This document shows positions 7,309 through 8,492 of a stretch of 8,492 nucleotides of DNA, piece after piece. Both the position numbers and the translations under genes were made by a program. Origin of the DNA: WQTU01 sp031548835 (GTDB lineage: Bacteria > Spirochaetota > Spirochaetia > CADAEX01); assembly GCA_031548835.1 (NCBI GenBank), contig JAVBQS010000185.1:1-8492 (forward strand). Direction: 5' to 3'. The notes beneath the pieces were generated by a model. That model did not search any database, was not told where the DNA came from, and saw nothing but the letters and a program-made list of their open reading frames with translations. The first letter of the stretch is position 1; the number at the start of each line of letters is the position of its first letter.

Positions 7309-7323
7309 AATTTGCGTCAGCAT
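7293..7323. repeat. Perfect 7+7 bp dyad (ATGCTGA-N17-TCAGCAT) at the operon promoter
   Basis: ATGCTGA at 7293-7299 and its reverse complement TCAGCAT at 7317-7323 are separated by 17 bases. The candidate -35 box (7308-7303) lies in the spacer. It could be an operator, the stem of a leader hairpin, or a relic terminator of the remnant at 7332-7466, whose stop codon is nine bases from it. No T-run follows on the minus strand, so an intrinsic terminator is unlikely. Confidence 0.4.
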
Positions 7324-7331
7324 CCTTGCTA

Positions 7332-7466
7332 TTAGGCTGGGTGCTTCGGGAAAGTCCCGTGGGGCTGTCCAATAATATGGAACCATAACAAGAATAGACA
7401 CATCCCAAACAAAAAAATAATAAACCAGGCTGATGCGTCGCCTAACGTTTCAGATACATTTTGTTT
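7332..7466 (-). pseudogene. Orphan coding-like remnant: C-terminal end of a small membrane protein
   Basis: This stop-to-stop frame of 44 codons begins after a TAA at 7469-7467 and ends with TAA at 7334-7332. It contains LGDASAWFIIFLFG followed by a strongly hydrophobic run and then IGQPHGTFPKHPA at its end. It looks like one membrane helix with a short polar tail, which random AT-rich DNA would not often give. No ATG, GTG or TTG precedes the helix in frame; an out-of-frame ATG at 7459-7457 begins MYLKR and stops. It is therefore either the 3' end of a frameshifted gene or a chance frame. A second frame over the same DNA, from ATG at 7386 to TAA at 7258, encodes 42 residues but has no ribosome binding site and reads less like a protein. 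The family is not recognised. Confidence 0.35.
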
Positions 7467-7484
7467 TTAGTTTTAACTCTTTTA

Positions 7485-7559
7485 ACAGATTGAACTTTTT
7501 TTAAAATCTGTAAGCCTTAAAAGAAGTTTACATAGGCTTTAGGTTTTTTAGAAGTAAAC
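7485..7559. repeat. Cluster of three short inverted repeats downstream of the antiporter pseudogene
   Basis: ACAGATT (7485-7491) pairs with AATCTGT (7505-7511). AAGCCT (7512-7517) pairs with AGGCTT (7534-7539). GTTTAC (7526-7531) pairs with GTAAAC (7554-7559). The last two interlock and cannot form together. The cluster lies just past the antiporter stop and could be its transcript end. The only T-rich run directly after a stem is on the plus strand, however, so none is a clean intrinsic terminator for the minus-strand gene. Confidence 0.3.
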
Positions 7560-7563
7560 AAAA

Positions 7564-8384
7564 TTATGTTTTATTGACAGCCGGTTTTGTTTTTTCTCCT
7601 TTTCCAAGCTCTCCTGCTGCTTTAAATGCTGTGCGGGCAAGAAGCACAGCTATAATTTCATTTATTACTGCAGCAGCAGCTATTGTTCCCTGAATTATAG
7701 AGGCAATGGGATGAATCAAATTTCATAACAAGATTTACTGCAATGCCTGTAAAAATTAGTGAAACTCCTGAATGAGGAAGCAGTGTTAATCCTAAAAATT
7801 TTCGCACAGCAGGAGGAGCGTCTGACGTTACAGCGCCTATATATGCGCCGCCCATTTTTCCTGCAGCGCGCGCTATTATATAAATAAAAGTAAAGAGCCC
7901 TGCTCCTGTAATAAGATGAAAATCAAGAGGCGCTGCAAGATTAAGAATCATTACAACCATTGCAAGCCCTACAATTTTATCCATAGATTGTGTCAAATTT
8001 TTTAACTTTTCTTCATCAAGACGGTTTGCAATAACAGTAAAATAAGAAACGCCAATAAGCATAAGATTTAATACAGGTTTGGGGAAGAATTTTATTGTTT
8101 ATGTAAATTCCAATTGCAGCTGTGATTAATATACAGATGCAGGTCGTGATAACTGTTATCAGCTGAGAGCTTTTTTTACAAGTATAAATGATGCAAGAAA
8201 ACCTAAAACAACTCCGATTATAATCGGCGTTATCAATATTATCGGCAATATATAAAAAGGAATATTTGCACTTGAAAATTTCATTGCAGTAATTCCAATA
8301 ACGGTAAAAAAGAAAATCATTCCTACAACATCATCAAGAACAGCAAGAGGTATATACTGAGCCCAAGAATTAAGACAGAAAAAA
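7564..8384 (-). pseudogene. Cation:proton antiporter (Na+/H+ exchanger-type), frameshifted and truncated by an IS element
   Basis: Three frames read together give about 270 residues of a monovalent cation:proton antiporter. The frame starts beside the IS with NSWAQYIPLAVLDDVVG (8371-8321), which includes the paired acidic residues of the ion site, and runs to VKKALS and a stop at about 8164. Restoring one base at the T7 run 8171-8177 continues the protein as SQLITVITT. Removing one base from the G4 run 8081-8084 joins it to the largest open piece (8062 down), which carries the family pattern ARAAGKMGGAYIGAV and FLGLTLLPHSGVSLIFTGIA. Removing one base near 7717 restores IHPIASIIQGTI and the C-terminus ending AVNKT at 7564. 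The N-terminal 130-150 residues expected for the family are missing beyond 8384. Two of the three indels fall in homopolymers. All neighbouring genes are intact, which argues for real decay rather than poor sequence quality. Confidence 0.85.
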
Positions 8385-8492
8385 TGATAGACTAAGGTGG
8401 ACCGAAAAAAGGGAGACCACCGATGAGAAAGAGATACGATAAAACCTTCAAGGCAAAGGTAGCGCTTGAAGCCATCCGGGGAGAAAAGACGA
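8385..8492 (+). mobile_element. Left end of an IS3-family insertion sequence (cut by the window edge)
   Basis: Antiporter similarity stops at 8384. The sequence then changes to TGATAGACTAAGGTGGACC, a plausible IS3-family left terminal repeat beginning with TG. It is followed by a ribosome binding site and the OrfA start. An internal GGTGG/CCACC pair (8396-8400 and 8417-8421) could fold over the RBS, an arrangement known in some IS elements to limit transposase expression from outside transcripts. The right end and target duplication lie outside the window, so the precise boundary is inferred. Confidence 0.75.
8423..8492 (+). CDS. IS3-family transposase OrfA, N-terminal fragment
   Basis: The first 23 codons, MRKRYDKTFKAKVALEAIRG and then EKT, match the start of the helix-turn-helix OrfA protein of IS3-family elements (pattern KRY-x-x-x-FKAKVALEAI-x-GEKT). 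OrfA binds the element's ends, and a frameshift product with OrfB normally makes the active DDE transposase. GGGAG at 8411-8415, seven bases before the ATG, supports this start. The gene runs off the window, so whether the element is intact cannot be judged. It is transcribed away from the antiporter pseudogene, which lies on the opposite strand. Confidence 0.85.
   Translation, partial: MRKRYDKTFKAKVALEAIRGEKT

Larger units (their letters stand above)
7212..7563. other. Intergenic stretch between the operon and the antiporter pseudogene
   Basis: These roughly 350 AT-rich bases hold no intact gene. They contain the operon leader and candidate promoter, the ATGCTGA/TCAGCAT dyad, the membrane-protein remnant (7332-7466), a small perfect hairpin CGGGA-AAG-TCCCG (7347-7359), and a group of inverted repeats between 7485 and 7559. 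Bases 7334-7370 are clearly more GC-rich than their surroundings. Confidence 0.7.

Noticed and set aside
7258..7386. A 42-codon frame from ATG at 7386 (MVPYYWTAPRDF...).
   Set aside because: It has no ribosome binding site, overlaps the more protein-like frame of the remnant at 7332-7466, and shows no recognisable domain.
7441..7451. GCCTAAC followed by GTTT (7440-7451), resembling half of an integron attC site.
   Set aside because: An attC needs a matching GTTRRRY partner in the right order and distance plus internal L-box complementarity. None was found on either strand, and the nearby ATTAGGC at 7331-7337 is in the wrong order.
7485..7511. ACAGATT/AATCTGT hairpin as an intrinsic terminator of the antiporter.
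   Set aside because: On the minus strand it is followed by TAAAAG rather than a U-run, and the stem is AT-rich with a 13-base loop.

Overview
The window is dominated by one minus-strand operon of seven genes (7211 down to 41). They are packed so tightly that each start codon overlaps or touches the preceding stop. In transcription order they encode a small NPYQSP-type membrane protein (DUF5362-like), an RDD-domain membrane protein, a SpoIIM-family (DUF95) membrane protein, a DUF4129 membrane protein, a DUF4350 protein, a MoxR-type AAA+ ATPase and a DUF58 protein. All seven reading frames are intact. This is the widespread 'MoxR/DUF58 plus membrane partners' module. From memory, essentially the same family set surrounds moxR2 of Mycobacterium tuberculosis. 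Here the module is strictly collinear and gains a small leader gene. The likely theme is an ATP-driven chaperone or remodelling machine (MoxR with DUF58 as partner) working with a set of integral membrane proteins. The substrate is unknown.

Upstream of the operon (7212-7563) lies about 350 bases of AT-rich DNA with no intact gene. It holds a candidate promoter, a 7+7 bp dyad overlapping that promoter, several short inverted repeats, and an orphan coding-like remnant (7332-7466) that reads as the C-terminus of a small membrane protein but has no usable start.

The right end is a decaying region. A minus-strand cation:proton antiporter gene (7564-8384, with the conserved LDDVVG stretch) carries at least three single-base frameshifts. 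Its N-terminal part is cut off at about 8384-8385, where an IS3-family element begins on the plus strand (RBS and first 23 codons of OrfA, running off the window). At the left end, a start codon overlaps the DUF58 stop in the usual operon style but opens only a 12-codon frame, so either a downstream gene has been lost or the overlap is chance.

Organism: AT-rich codon use, IS3 content and protein style suggest a Gram-negative bacterium, perhaps a desulfobacterial (deltaproteobacterial) lineage. That assignment is an impression from protein style, not a demonstrated fact. I see no rRNA, tRNA, CRISPR array or phage genes. I did not find an obviously new defence or catalytic system; the least explained items are the orphan remnant, the dyad at the operon promoter, and the added leader gene of the MoxR module.
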